This document shows positions 6,796-14,881 of a stretch of 64,000 nucleotides of DNA, piece by piece. Origin of the DNA: Roseomonas xinghualingensis (GTDB lineage Bacteria; Pseudomonadota; Alphaproteobacteria; Acetobacterales; Acetobacteraceae); NCBI RefSeq assembly GCF_025791835.1, contig NZ_JAOXLP010000011.1, positions 1 to 64,000 on the forward strand. The letters are read 5' to 3'. The notes beneath the pieces are model-generated. The model saw only the letters and a list, made by a program, of their open reading frames with translations. It ran no database searches and was not told the DNA's origin. The stretch's first letter is position 1; every line of letters starts with the position of its first letter. Position numbers and translations under genes: made by a program.

Positions 6796-9200
6796 AGGCT
6801 GGTCTGCACCTCCGGCGAAGTAATCGTCACCACAAGGCTGAAATGAACGTCGCGATCGTACTTTCCGCGTGCCCGTCTGGCCCACCAGCCGCGATTTGGA
6901 GCGACCATGAGGAGGTTACGGTCGCGCAGCTGGTAAGCTCGGCCTTTCCAAACATCCTGCTGCAGGCTGCCGCGGGTTCGGAGCCTCGAGCCGAGTAGCC
7001 AGCCGATTTCGCCCGCTCCACCGGGTTCTGCCTCGACGTCATTGTTGAAGCGCGCGAGCGCTTGGTCGTCTGTCTCGCCGTGTCGCTTCAAGTCGAACTT
7101 GAGCCGATGTGAGGCGTACAGTTCTCTCCTGCCTGCTGTGAACTCGCCTGGGTCCGGCTCGATGAAGTAGCTGAGGGTGCAGCGCATCTCGATCGGCGTG
7201 GCGCCGAGAGCCTCCAATGCCTGGTCGGGCCAAGGCAGGCGGAAGCTCTTCATCTGCCCCATGCGGACGTACGTACCCGTGAGCATGAACGGGCGCAGAG
7301 TGTCTTCAACTACCATCGTAAGCGCGTCGTCTGCACTCCAGAACAGCCGCTCTTCATCAGGAATGCCCCATCCGAAGCACTTTAAGACTTGTCCTGCCGC
7401 TTTCGCTTCAGAGAGTCCGCGCCCCACATGAAAAACGAGAAGACGTTCCATCTCCTCCGTCCATCGTGCCGAGTTGACCATCAGCGCGCGGATCGTTTCC
7501 GCTCGCATCGAGGGGTATCTAGCTCGGGCGCGGCAGGCGAGCCGCGCGGCGGCGGCAGTGGCAGCGCTTGTTTCGCCAGTGACCGTCACGAGCCTAGCGA
7601 GATCACGTGAGGTTGTCCGCACCATGTCTGGCACGTGTGGGATCGAGGTTCGTCCGCCGACGTCAATGAAGTGGTTGCCGCCCTCCATAACGATGTCCGG
7701 TTTGCGCGGATGAGAGACCTGCCAAGCTTGGGTGGTCCTTGATGTTGGGGCTAAACCTCCCGGCGGCGCGAGCAGGTTCGCTGTGGAGCACTTGTTTGTG
7801 GCGGCACCAACGGAAAGTGCATTCAGCGCCTGAGCGGGCGATTGTACGCCATGGTCAACATTGTGCGTTGCGTAATGGCTGACCCGATAAGGCCTGATTG
7901 CGCTGGTCTGCACGTTCCCTACGGCGGTGCAGACTAGTCGCGTAGCCGTGCCGTCGGCGTAGGCCAGTGCGTCGAGCGTGGCTGAAGTGCTGGTTGGTCG
8001 GCCGTCTTCCGCCTCGCCGACTGCTGTGGCGGCGAGACAGAACACGCGCGGTAGAGAGGTGCGCTCGACGAGCTCAATGGCGGCAGCGAGCGCTTCGCGC
8101 GCCGGGAGTCTCCTAGGATCCCGCGGAGCCGACACGACAACACTTTCGAGGGCAATTTCGAGTTCGGTCTCCTCAATTCCGTTGAGTACATCGTCAAGGT
8201 CACCATAGAGCGCGACGCCGGCCATCTTGGTTCCATGACCATCGGCGTCGTTCACGTCCCATTCGGGCCTGGCGGCGTGGCAACGACTCGCGGGCAGAGA
8301 TTGGCGCAGGAGAGGGTTGCGCCGGTTCACGCCTGTATCGAGAAGTGTTACGACGGGAGCGCCCCGTCTTGCTGGTCGGACACGCGCCGCGGCCTCCTCG
8401 ACGCCGGCCACTCGATCTCGGAGCACTGCCGTCTCCTCCGGAGACACGAAGCTGCTCGCACCTCGCAGTTCTACGACTGCGGCGCTCTCCTCTATAAGGC
8501 GTTCGACATCGCTGCGCGTACCGATCAACGTCCGGACGTCGACGTCCACGAAACGGGTCACGCCACCCTCGAAGTCAACGCCAATGTCGTCCGCCGCCGC
8601 CACGAAAGCGCCCTCAAGGCTGCGCCTCGTCCAGATCTCCCATTCGGCGGACGCGGTGGCCGTAGGCAACTTAGCTTCGTCGTCCGTCCAGTACTCCTCC
8701 ACGGTCGATCCGTGGAACCCATCGGCGCTCTCGAACAGGAAGAAGTTGCGGGGCCTGCGACCAGTACGCCAATCGACGTAGTCATCAAGATTGGCCAGCA
8801 TGTTCTCGATGCCCCGTTCGGTGACGAAGAAGCGAGCTTCGTCGACGGCCTGATTACTCCGACTGCGATCGCCGTCAGCTGTCCAGCGCCGGCGAACGCC
8901 GAGGAGAGCTCGATCGCGCGTCGCCAGCCCAGCGTCGGGCAAATAGAGTTGCACTCCTGGACGGGACCTGACTGTCACTGCTCGTCCGCGGCTGTCCTCG
9001 GGGACCCCGTGCCTCTCCTGCGCAGCGGTCAAGCTTTCAATCCCGCTGACAAGACTCCGCAGTTCTCGGCGGATGGTTTCGGCGTGCCGCCGCCTGTTCT
9101 GCACGACTGGCGGCTCTTGGGTGAATGCCCGATCCGGCGAGCTAAAAGAGCTGGATGCAGCGCCGATGGCGCGAAGGTGGATGTGCTTACGGCGCGCCAT
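6729..9200 (-). CDS. Subtilisin-like (S8) serine protease
   Basis: An 823-residue protein started at the ATG at 9200, with GAGGA six bases upstream. The catalytic triad is complete: aspartate 288 (LLDTGVN), histidine 322 (DGHGTKMAG) and serine 545 (GETSAAT, where the usual GTS is GETS). Asparagine 429 (AVGN) fits the oxyanion hole. Around 280 N-terminal residues precede the protease domain and about 230 follow it. There is no signal peptide, which is unlike secreted subtilisins and fits a cytoplasmic protease driven by the AAA+ ATPase encoded 72 bases upstream. Such ATPase–S8 pairs recur in accessory regions. A role in defence or protein-quality control is inference. Confidence 0.93.
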   Translation of the reverse strand: MARRKHIHLRAIGAASSSFSSPDRAFTQEPPVVQNRRRHAETIRRELRSLVSGIESLTAAQERHGVPEDSRGRAVTVRSRPGVQLYLPDAGLATRDRALLGVRRRWTADGDRSRSNQAVDEARFFVTERGIENMLANLDDYVDWRTGRRPRNFFLFESADGFHGSTVEEYWTDDEAKLPTATASAEWEIWTRRSLEGAFVAAADDIGVDFEGGVTRFVDVDVRTLIGTRSDVERLIEESAAVVELRGASSFVSPEETAVLRDRVAGVEEAAARVRPARRGAPVVTLLDTGVNRRNPLLRQSLPASRCHAARPEWDVNDADGHGTKMAGVALYGDLDDVLNGIEETELEIALESVVVSAPRDPRRLPAREALAAAIELVERTSLPRVFCLAATAVGEAEDGRPTSTSATLDALAYADGTATRLVCTAVGNVQTSAIRPYRVSHYATHNVDHGVQSPAQALNALSVGAATNKCSTANLLAPPGGLAPTSRTTQAWQVSHPRKPDIVMEGGNHFIDVGGRTSIPHVPDMVRTTSRDLARLVTVTGETSAATAAAARLACRARARYPSMRAETIRALMVNSARWTEEMERLLVFHVGRGLSEAKAAGQVLKCFGWGIPDEERLFWSADDALTMVVEDTLRPFMLTGTYVRMGQMKSFRLPWPDQALEALGATPIEMRCTLSYFIEPDPGEFTAGRRELYASHRLKFDLKRHGETDDQALARFNNDVEAEPGGAGEIGWLLGSRLRTRGSLQQDVWKGRAYQLRDRNLLMVAPNRGWWARRARGKYDRDVHFSLVVTITSPEVQTSLYTEVLTQVEADVPLAAAIVTA

Positions 9201-9272
9201 TTGTATTCCTCGGACGCACGAGACTGAAACTGCCGGGCGACTTCGTCAATCTCAGACCAACCCGGCAGCCTG

Positions 9273-10256
9273 CTAAGACCGATGTAGTTGTGCTCGCTCA
9301 GCAATGCAGGTGCCGAGGACTTCATTGCGAATTATGCCGTTATGATCGAGTACCGCGACACGAGCAGCGTCCTTGGCGGCAGCAACCAAATCGGCCTGGC
9401 TCAGGCCGGCAGCGTTGCTGCTTACCGCGATCCAATCAACATCGGCCATGGAGAAACGGCCAAGATGCGCTTTCAGTATGCGCTGGATCCCATCAGACGA
9501 CGGACGCTCGTACGCAAGAGAAGCGTCAAACCGACGGAATATCGCGGCGTCCAAAAGGGCGGAATGATTAGTGGCTGCAATCAGTAAGCTCGCGGACTTA
9601 TCTTGGTCGAGGAACTGCAGAAGAGAATTCAGCGTGCGGCGCGCCTCGCCAACATCATTTTCTGTGCCGCGGCTGGTTGCTAGCGCGTCGACCTCGTCGA
9701 AGAAATAAACGCCACGGGTCGTCTCCACTGCGTCGAATACTAACCTCAGCTTCGCCGCCGTCTCGCCCATAAATTTAGTGATGACGCCGTCCAGCATCAC
9801 AGTGAAAAGCGGAAGGCCTAGCTCGCCCGCCAGCGCCGCCGCCGTCATCGTCTTACCCGTGCCGGGAGGGCCGGCGAGAAGCAGCTTGCGCCGAGGCTCG
9901 AGGCCGCGTTCCGCCAGGAGCTCGCGCTCTCGGTGCTCGCGGGTCACACCCCTCAGCCTCGTCTCCAACGCTTCGGATAGAATCAGGTCGTCAATGCGCG
10001 TCTCCGGGTAGGACGCGTGTAGAATGCTGGCCAGCTCGCCGCGCGGCGCAAATATCGGTGTCGGTCGTGCGCTTGGTCGCCGCTCGGAAGCTTCAGTTCG
10101 GAGATTGCTGACCAGTGTCCGGATTTCATCCGCCATTCGGCCGCGACCCGCCTTGGCGGCGTCCGACGCTATGTGTTCCGCAATCGCAAAGAAGCTAGAC
10201 TCGTCGCCCGTCGCGTGGCTCCGGATTAAGCCGAGAAGTTGCTTGCTGCTGGCCAT
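9273..10256 (-). CDS. AAA+ ATPase paired with S8 protease
   Basis: A 327-residue protein. GTG at 10259 and ATG at 10256 are adjacent; the ATG has GGGA six bases upstream and is preferred. The AAA+ module has Walker A GPPGTGKT near residue 130, Walker B VYFFDEVD near 185, sensor-1 ATN near 230 and the arginine-finger motif FRRFD near 243. The overall pattern is that of FtsH- or spastin-like ATPases. About 70 residues before the module (HATGDESSFFAIAEHI) form a helical adaptor. It follows the HTH gene after nine bases and precedes the S8 gene. It likely unfolds or presents substrates to, or switches on, that protease; this is inferred from pairing. Confidence 0.92.
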   Translation of the reverse strand: MASSKQLLGLIRSHATGDESSFFAIAEHIASDAAKAGRGRMADEIRTLVSNLRTEASERRPSARPTPIFAPRGELASILHASYPETRIDDLILSEALETRLRGVTREHRERELLAERGLEPRRKLLLAGPPGTGKTMTAAALAGELGLPLFTVMLDGVITKFMGETAAKLRLVFDAVETTRGVYFFDEVDALATSRGTENDVGEARRTLNSLLQFLDQDKSASLLIAATNHSALLDAAIFRRFDASLAYERPSSDGIQRILKAHLGRFSMADVDWIAVSSNAAGLSQADLVAAAKDAARVAVLDHNGIIRNEVLGTCIAERAQLHRS

Positions 10257-10265
10257 CACGCGTCC

Positions 10266-10592
10266 CTAGTGGCTGTCGCCGAGTTGGTCGAGAGCGAGCT
10301 TCAGAGCCATTTCGACCCTGGCCCTTACCCTGCGCTCTGCCTCGAGTTCTTGCAACGCCCTATGCAACGCAAGGCGCGTGCTCATGGTGCCATGGTCGGC
10401 TCCTAGCCATGCCTCGAGACGGCCGCTCACCATACGCGTGAATGCCTGGCTCCGGAGAGAACGTGAAAGCGTTCCTGGATCAACTTGTATGACACGAGCA
10501 AGCCCCCTGAGCGACATGTTCGCCTCCGCCATCTTGCGGCGCGTGGCCTCGGTGAGGGACGGGCGGAAGCTCCTCCTTGGTCGACCATTCAT
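10266..10592 (-). CDS. HTH DNA-binding protein, likely regulator of AAA–S8 genes
   Basis: 108 residues from the ATG at 10590-10592; an open frame extends upstream but its sequence is uncharacteristic. Residues 22-65 (MSLRGLARVIQVDPGTLSRS) read as a Cro/C1-type helix-turn-helix. The C-terminal 40 residues form a charged helix (LQELEAERRVRARVEMALK) that could dimerise. It is the first gene of a three-gene minus-strand operon. A repeat-rich site at 10602-10625 lies directly before its start, which suggests autoregulation. Confidence 0.72.
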   Translation of the reverse strand: MNGRPRRSFRPSLTEATRRKMAEANMSLRGLARVIQVDPGTLSRSLRSQAFTRMVSGRLEAWLGADHGTMSTRLALHRALQELEAERRVRARVEMALKLALDQLGDSH

Positions 10593-10601
10593 TCTCTGTC
10601 T

Positions 10602-10625
10602 GTTGCATAAAACGTTGCGTGCAAC
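10602..10625. promoter_or_regulatory. Repeat-based operator candidate before the HTH gene
   Basis: GTTGCA at 10602-10607 and TGCAAC at 10620-10625 form an inverted repeat. An inner GTTGC (10614-10618) makes a tight palindrome GTTGC-GT-GCAAC with the right arm and a direct repeat, 12 bases apart, with the left arm. Three copies of a 5-mer within 24 bases, ten bases from an HTH gene start, fit an autoregulatory operator. No binding data exist here. Confidence 0.45.
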
Positions 10626-11070
10626 AATATGGAATGCTGGTTCCCCGGCCGATCGGATAGGCCCGTGGAGCTCCTGGGACCGGTTTGGACGACGGCCAGA
10701 GTGCAGCATCCCAAGCCTCGCAAATGGGCGTGGCATCCGGTTCGAATGCTGCAGCTTGGTGGTTACGCCACCCTCAAGACGACGGGCCGAGGAGAGGACA
10801 GCGTCACACGCTTCCGCATTCCTCTTGCCCGAACTCGCGTGCGACTCTTAACCGTCGCTCAAGCCGCGCGGCAGGCAGGCCGGGAGCAAGCGTCCGCCTA
10901 AGGCTTTTCGAGGTGAACGAGGTGACAAGGAGGAGGACGCCGCCCGACGCGAAGCTGACGACCGCTGACGTGTGAAGCTCGGGCAAAACGGCCCGAAGTT
11001 GGCAATCAATTGCGACCGCCCGAGTAGATAAAACGCCAACTCCGGGCGATGTCGGCCAAAAAACGGCCAG
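10626..11070. other. Intergenic stretch without recognised gene
   Basis: About 445 bases between the HTH operon promoter and the first non-coding repeat. Short open frames on both strands give compositions without recognisable domains and lack ribosome sites. Nothing further was seen apart from short G/C-rich hairpins. Confidence 0.4.
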
Positions 11071-11238
11071 TTACAGGGCGCTAAGCCATACAGGCTAAAC
11101 CGCCCAGGTCCTAAGCGTCAGAGACGAATGCCTCTCCGGAGAGAGAAAACGCCGCTCGTTGCACCTCCGAAGTATCGAGGTGCACGCCAGAAATGGTGTG
11201 GAGGCACACGGAAAGGCGCGATCCAAGCCACCCCAGAG
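11071..11238. repeat. Diverged ~170 bp non-coding repeat, copy 1
   Basis: Aligns with 11937-12108 over its whole length. It begins TTACAGGGCGCTAAGCC and includes the perfect palindrome CTCTCCGGAGAG (11132-11143) and a 7 bp hairpin GCACCTC…GAGGTGC (11161-11183). Changes between copies fall on all codon positions and are mostly non-synonymous in any frame, which argues against a protein. Possibly a structured RNA or a leftover of element ends; the strand is unknown. Confidence 0.5.
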
Positions 11239-11288
11239 TACGTTCCTCTGGAGATGAAATGGGAGCCAGGAGTCTCCCACCCGCGGCC

Positions 11289-11528
11289 TCAGGCCGCCTG
11301 AGCCTTCCGCTCCTTGGCTTCCGCCTCGGAACGAGCCTTCCAGAAGGTCATGTCGGCCTCCTTGCTGAACATGACCCGAACGCCCGTGGCGCCCTTGCTC
11401 ACCCGGAGCTTGCCACCATTCCGGGACCGGTGATCCTCCATCCATTCCTTAAAGACCGCGTCGTCGGGGGAGTGCCCCGCGAATTCGAGAACCCCGGCGA
11501 TCTCTTCCTGTTTACGTCGCTTGACCAT
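11289..11528 (-). CDS. Small hypothetical protein
   Basis: 79 residues, highly charged, ending in a lysine/glutamate/alanine helix. The central part (DDAVFKEWMEDHRSRNGGK, then RVMFSKEADMTFWKAR) has the mixed hydrophobic pattern of a folded protein, unlike the reverse-strand frame. I do not recognise the family. It lies 49 bases downstream of another small gene on the same strand, so the two may be co-transcribed. It sits in the boundary zone between the accessory region and the tRNA genes. Confidence 0.5.
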   Translation of the reverse strand: MVKRRKQEEIAGVLEFAGHSPDDAVFKEWMEDHRSRNGGKLRVSKGATGVRVMFSKEADMTFWKARSEAEAKERKAQAA

Positions 11529-11577
11529 TCTTCAGAACCTTACTGATGGAGGAGGAGAACGCTGGCGCAGCCGTCGC

Positions 11578-11751
11578 TCAGCGATCGCCCGTCTTGCGGT
11601 TACTCTGAGTGGCGGAGCTCACGCCACCCTGCTTGCCGCCGCTGTTGCCGGAACCGGCGCGGGCGTCCTTCGGGTTGGCCTTCCCACCGGTCGCATTCTT
11701 GCCGCCCTGAGGGGCGCGGCCGGCGGGGGGGAGGGGAGGGAGATTTGCCAT
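11578..11751 (-). CDS. Small low-complexity protein
   Basis: 57 residues if started at the ATG at 11751, which has AAGG about seven bases upstream; an in-frame ATG at 11799 would add 16 residues. It begins MANLPPLPPAG and is then rich in glycine, asparagine, lysine and serine (GGKNATGGKANPKDAR), so it is probably disordered. No family is recognised. Pairing with the 79-residue gene downstream is the main support that it is real. Confidence 0.35.
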   Translation of the reverse strand: MANLPPLPPAGRAPQGGKNATGGKANPKDARAGSGNSGGKQGGVSSATQSNRKTGDR

Positions 11752-12124
11752 GGGGGTGCCTTGTGCTTGTTGGGCAGATGAAGGGCGTCTGTCGAACAAA
11801 CGCCACCGCCCTGCCTACGGCTCCAAGGCGCTCCGCTAAAGGTCGGGCTTGAAGATCGGGTTTTGGTGAAGGGGGCGAACCGCCCAGGAAACGCGCGGCC
11901 AATTTCGGGCGGGTGTTCAGAGAAAATGCGCTGTACTTACAACGCGGTAAAGCTGGTGGGCTGAACCACCCAAGTCCCAAGCTTCGGAGACAAATGGCTC
12001 TCTGGAGAGAGAAATTGCTCCTTGTTCCGCCTTCGAAGCATCAAGCTGAACGCGGAAAATGCAGCCGAAACACACGGAGAGCGCGATCTCAATCTTACCA
12101 GAGACAACTTGTCCTAAGAAAGAC
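11752..12124. other. Intergenic stretch between small genes and tRNAs
   Basis: No protein gene is supported. The second half holds copy 2 of the non-coding repeat. An open frame here runs on antisense through the tRNA and ends in the artefact GIRTLDPDLGKVV, so it was not called. Confidence 0.5.
11937..12108. repeat. Diverged ~170 bp non-coding repeat, copy 2
   Basis: Partner of 11071-11238. It shares TTACA-GCG-TAAAGC, the GGCTGAACCACCCAAG block, the CTCTCTGGAGAGAG hairpin (which keeps pairing despite base changes), CGAAGCATC and ACACGGAGAGCGCGATC. It ends 16 bases from the first tRNA-Gly. The nearly preserved hairpin suggests selection on RNA structure, but two copies are too few to prove it. 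Confidence 0.5.
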
Positions 12125-12199
<75 letters not shown>

Positions 12200-12257
12200 G
12201 CTCCATGCGTGGCAGTTGTATAACCAACCGAAATCCAACGGCATGAAAGAAACTGCT

Positions 12258-12332
<75 letters not shown>

Positions 12333-12408
12333 GCTCCGTGCGTGGCGGCCGTATGACATGGGTCGTAGGGGCTTGCAACCCCCCTCCCATGGTTTGATCA
12401 GGGGGGGC

Positions 12409-12918
12409 ATGCCCCAGACTCCCGAAGCCCTCCTCGCACGCCTGAGCATGCAGGGAATAGAAGCCCTAACGCACCGCCACCCACCGCTCCACACCGTGGC
12501 GGAGAGCAAGGAACTGCGCGGCGACCTCCCCGGACTTCATGTGAAGAACCTCTTTCTCCGTGCGAAGCCCCCGCAGCCCTTCCTGCTGGTGGTGGCGGAG
12601 GAAGACACGCCGCTCTCCATCAATGCCCTCGCGCGCCGCCTTGGCACTGGCCGCCTCTCCATGGCGAATGAGGAGGAGCTGTGGGAACGTCTCGGCGTCC
12701 GCCCGGGCTCGGTGACGCCGCTCGCCCTGGTCAACGCGCCGGCGGGCAGCGTCCGGCTGGTGATGGACCACCGCCTGCTGGACGGTCCCGGCCCCGTGAA
12801 CGTCCATCCCCTCACCAACACCGCCACCACGGCCCTGCGGCCAGCCGATCTCCGCCGCTTCCTGGAGGGGCTGGGCCATCCGCCCGAGCCAATCGACCTG
12901 ACCGCCCCGCTTGCCTGA
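12409..12918 (+). CDS. Aminoacyl-tRNA editing protein (ProX/YbaK domain)
   Basis: 169 residues from ATG 12409; an earlier in-frame start at 12358 would add a non-conserved tail. The YbaK/ProX fold is evident: ALTHRHPPLHTVAESKELR, GLHVKNLFLRAK, the lysine-bearing strand, FLLVVAEEDTPLSIN, LGVRPGSVTPLALVN and the C-terminal VNVHPLTNTATTAL. Stand-alone members deacylate mischarged alanyl-tRNA(Pro). The start codon sits in the palindrome GGGGCATGCCCC (12404-12415) and lacks a purine-rich ribosome site of ordinary kind, relying on a G run. Confidence 0.88.
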   Translation: MPQTPEALLARLSMQGIEALTHRHPPLHTVAESKELRGDLPGLHVKNLFLRAKPPQPFLLVVAEEDTPLSINALARRLGTGRLSMANEEELWERLGVRPGSVTPLALVNAPAGSVRLVMDHRLLDGPGPVNVHPLTNTATTALRPADLRRFLEGLGHPPEPIDLTAPLA

Positions 12919-12975
12919 ACGCCCGCGCGGCGCATCTATGGGGACAACGAAGCCACCTGAACCGTCGGAATCCCC

Positions 12976-13902
12976 ATGAGCACCCTTCTCGACCAGACCC
13001 CATCCCCCGCCGACGACATCATCAAGGACGGCAACCAGAAGACCTTCATGCAGGATGTCGTCGCGGCGTCCCGCGAGGTGCCCGTGCTGGTGGATTTCTG
13101 GGCCACCTGGTGCGGCCCCTGCAAGCAGCTCACCCCGGCGCTGGAGAAGGTGGTCCGCGCCGCTGGCGGCCGCGTGCGGCTGGTGAAGATCGACATCGAC
13201 CAGAACCGGGCCCTGGTCCAGCAACTCGCCCAGCTTGGCCTGCCGCTGCAGTCCGTGCCCACGGTGGCGGCCTTCTGGCAGGGCCAGATTGCCGACCTCT
13301 TCCAGGGCGCCCTGCCCGAGAGCGAGGTGAAGAAGTTCATCGAGAACCTGCTCAAGCTCGCCGGCGGCCAGATGCCCTCCGCCGATCTTCTGGCCGAGGC
13401 GAAGAAGGCCGCCGAGGAAGGCGATCATCAGGGCGCCCTGGAACTCTATGGCGCCCTCATCCAGCAGGAGCCCGAGAACGCCGCCGCCTTCGCCGGCGCA
13501 GCTCGCGCCCTGATGGAGATGGGCCAGGAGGAGCAGGCCGAGCAGGTGCTGGAGAGTGTCCCGCCCAAGCACCAGGACCATGCCGAGGTCGCCGCCGTCC
13601 GCAGCGCGCTGGAACTGGCCAAGGCCGGCCGCGAGGCCCGCGGCAAGCTGGCCGAATACGAGGCGCGCCTGGCCGCCGACCCGAATGACCACCAGGCCCG
13701 GATCGACCTGGCCATCGCGCTGAACGCCGCTGATGACCGCACCGCTGCCGCCGACGCCCTGCTTGAGGCCTTCCGCCGCGATCCGGCTTGGAACGACCAA
13801 GCCGCTCGCAAGCAGCTCCTGAAGTTCTTCGAGGCTTGGGGCTTCGAGGATCCGGCAACCAAGGCCGGCCGGCGCAAGCTGTCCTCCATGCTGTTCAGCT
13901 GA
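12976..13902 (+). CDS. Thioredoxin/co-chaperone, YbbN type
   Basis: 308 residues. Residues 20-125 are a thioredoxin fold with active site WCGPC (cysteines 46 and 49) and the cis-proline strand SVPTVAAF. Residues 135-300 are TPR-like helical repeats (EEGDHQGALELYGALIQQ and similar), as in YbbN/CnoX. Unlike E. coli YbbN, which has lost the first cysteine, both redox cysteines are present, so it may also reduce disulfides. A strong hairpin follows the stop. Confidence 0.93.
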   Translation: MSTLLDQTPSPADDIIKDGNQKTFMQDVVAASREVPVLVDFWATWCGPCKQLTPALEKVVRAAGGRVRLVKIDIDQNRALVQQLAQLGLPLQSVPTVAAFWQGQIADLFQGALPESEVKKFIENLLKLAGGQMPSADLLAEAKKAAEEGDHQGALELYGALIQQEPENAAAFAGAARALMEMGQEEQAEQVLESVPPKHQDHAEVAAVRSALELAKAGREARGKLAEYEARLAADPNDHQARIDLAIALNAADDRTAAADALLEAFRRDPAWNDQAARKQLLKFFEAWGFEDPATKAGRRKLSSMLFS

Positions 13903-13929
13903 GGCCAACCGACAGCCATCGCCTCCGCC

Positions 13930-13959
13930 AGGAAACGCATCCGCAGGGATGCGTTTCCT
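13930..13959 (+). terminator. Hairpin after the thioredoxin gene
   Basis: AGGAAACGCATCC (13930-13942), a four-base loop and the exact complement (13947-13959). A 13 bp perfect stem 28 bases after the stop. It is followed by a C run rather than Ts, so termination would not be of the classical U-tract form. Confidence 0.6.
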
Positions 13960-13991
13960 CCCCCCACGCGGCGAACGGGAGCCGTCTGGCC

Positions 13992-14654
13992 ATGCCTTTC
14001 CACCCCACGGGCCTCGGCACGCTGCCGGCGGAAATCGCGATCTTTCCCCTGACGGGGGCGCTCCTGCTGCCTGGCGGCCGACTGCCGTTGAATATCTTCG
14101 AGCCGCGCTACCTGGCCATGGTGGAGGCCAGCCTCGGGAATCGCCGCAGCTTCGGCATGATCCAGCCCGATCCCGCTGCGGTTCCAACGCCCAATGGGCC
14201 GGGCCTCTACCGCGTCGGCTGCCTCGGCCGCCTTTCCTCCTTCGCCGAGACGGAGGATGGTCGCCTCCTGATCACCCTGGCCGGCGTGATCCGCTTCCAG
14301 GTCGCGGAGGAACTGCCGATGCAGGACGGTTACCGCCGCATCCGGCCAGACTACGCCCCCTTTGCCCAGGATCTGGACCGACAGCCGGTGCCCGGCGCGA
14401 TCGACCGTGCCGAGTTGCTCTCGGCCCTGCGCCCCTATTTCCGGGTCCAGGGTATCGAGGCCAATTGGGAGGCGATCGAGCGGCTGGATGACCAATCCCT
14501 CGTCACCACCCTGGGCATGGTCTGCCCCTTCGGCGTGCCGGAGAAGCAGGCGCTGCTGGAGGCACCTGACCTCACGGCCCGTGCCGACATGCTGGTGGCG
14601 ATGCTGCGGATGGACAGCCTGCCCGTACCGGGCCAAGACATCCGCCCAAGCTGA
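13992..14654 (+). CDS. LON peptidase substrate-binding domain protein
   Basis: 220 residues started at ATG 13992 with GGGAG upstream; the frame is open further 5' but that part is low in family pattern. The LON N-terminal (PUA-like) fold runs nearly full length: EIAIFPLTGALLLPGG, LNIFEPRYLAMVE, FGMIQPD, VGCLGRLSSFAETEDGR and the helical end LVTTLGMVCPFGVPEKQALLE. There is no ATPase or protease domain, so it is the stand-alone type of unknown substrate. The Trm112-like gene follows after 12 bases. Confidence 0.9.
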   Translation: MPFHPTGLGTLPAEIAIFPLTGALLLPGGRLPLNIFEPRYLAMVEASLGNRRSFGMIQPDPAAVPTPNGPGLYRVGCLGRLSSFAETEDGRLLITLAGVIRFQVAEELPMQDGYRRIRPDYAPFAQDLDRQPVPGAIDRAELLSALRPYFRVQGIEANWEAIERLDDQSLVTTLGMVCPFGVPEKQALLEAPDLTARADMLVAMLRMDSLPVPGQDIRPS

Positions 14655-14666
14655 GGACCATTCGCC

Positions 14667-14873
14667 ATGACCGAAACGCCCAACCAGACGGGCGAAGCCG
14701 TCGCCGTTGATCCCCGCCTGCTGGAGATCCTCGTCTGTCCCGTCACCAAGGGGCCGCTGCGCTATGACCGTGCCGCCGGTGAACTGGTGAGCGAGAACGC
14801 CGGCCTGGCCTACCCCATCCGCGACGGCATCCCCATCATGCTGCCCGATGAGGCCCGCCGCCTCTCCGACTGA
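14667..14873 (+). CDS. Trm112 family (YcaR-like) small protein
   Basis: 68 residues with the family core [14 protein letters not shown] and [20 protein letters not shown]. Eukaryotic Trm112 activates methyltransferases; the bacterial members' role is not settled. Only one of the usual zinc-site cysteines (VCPVTK) is present, as in many bacterial members. It lies between the LON-domain and DUF971 genes with short gaps, so the three form one transcription unit. Confidence 0.88.
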   Translation: MTETPNQTGEAVAVDPRLLEILVCPVTKGPLRYDRAAGELVSENAGLAYPIRDGIPIMLPDEARRLSD

Positions 14874-14881
14874 GGTTCCCC

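Noticed and set aside
8235..9227. Open frame of 330 codons on the plus strand
   Set aside because: Antisense to the S8 protease, which has a complete catalytic triad.
12466..14187. Open frame of 573 codons on the minus strand
   Set aside because: Antisense to the ProX/YbaK and thioredoxin/YbbN genes, glycine/glutamine-rich with no family.
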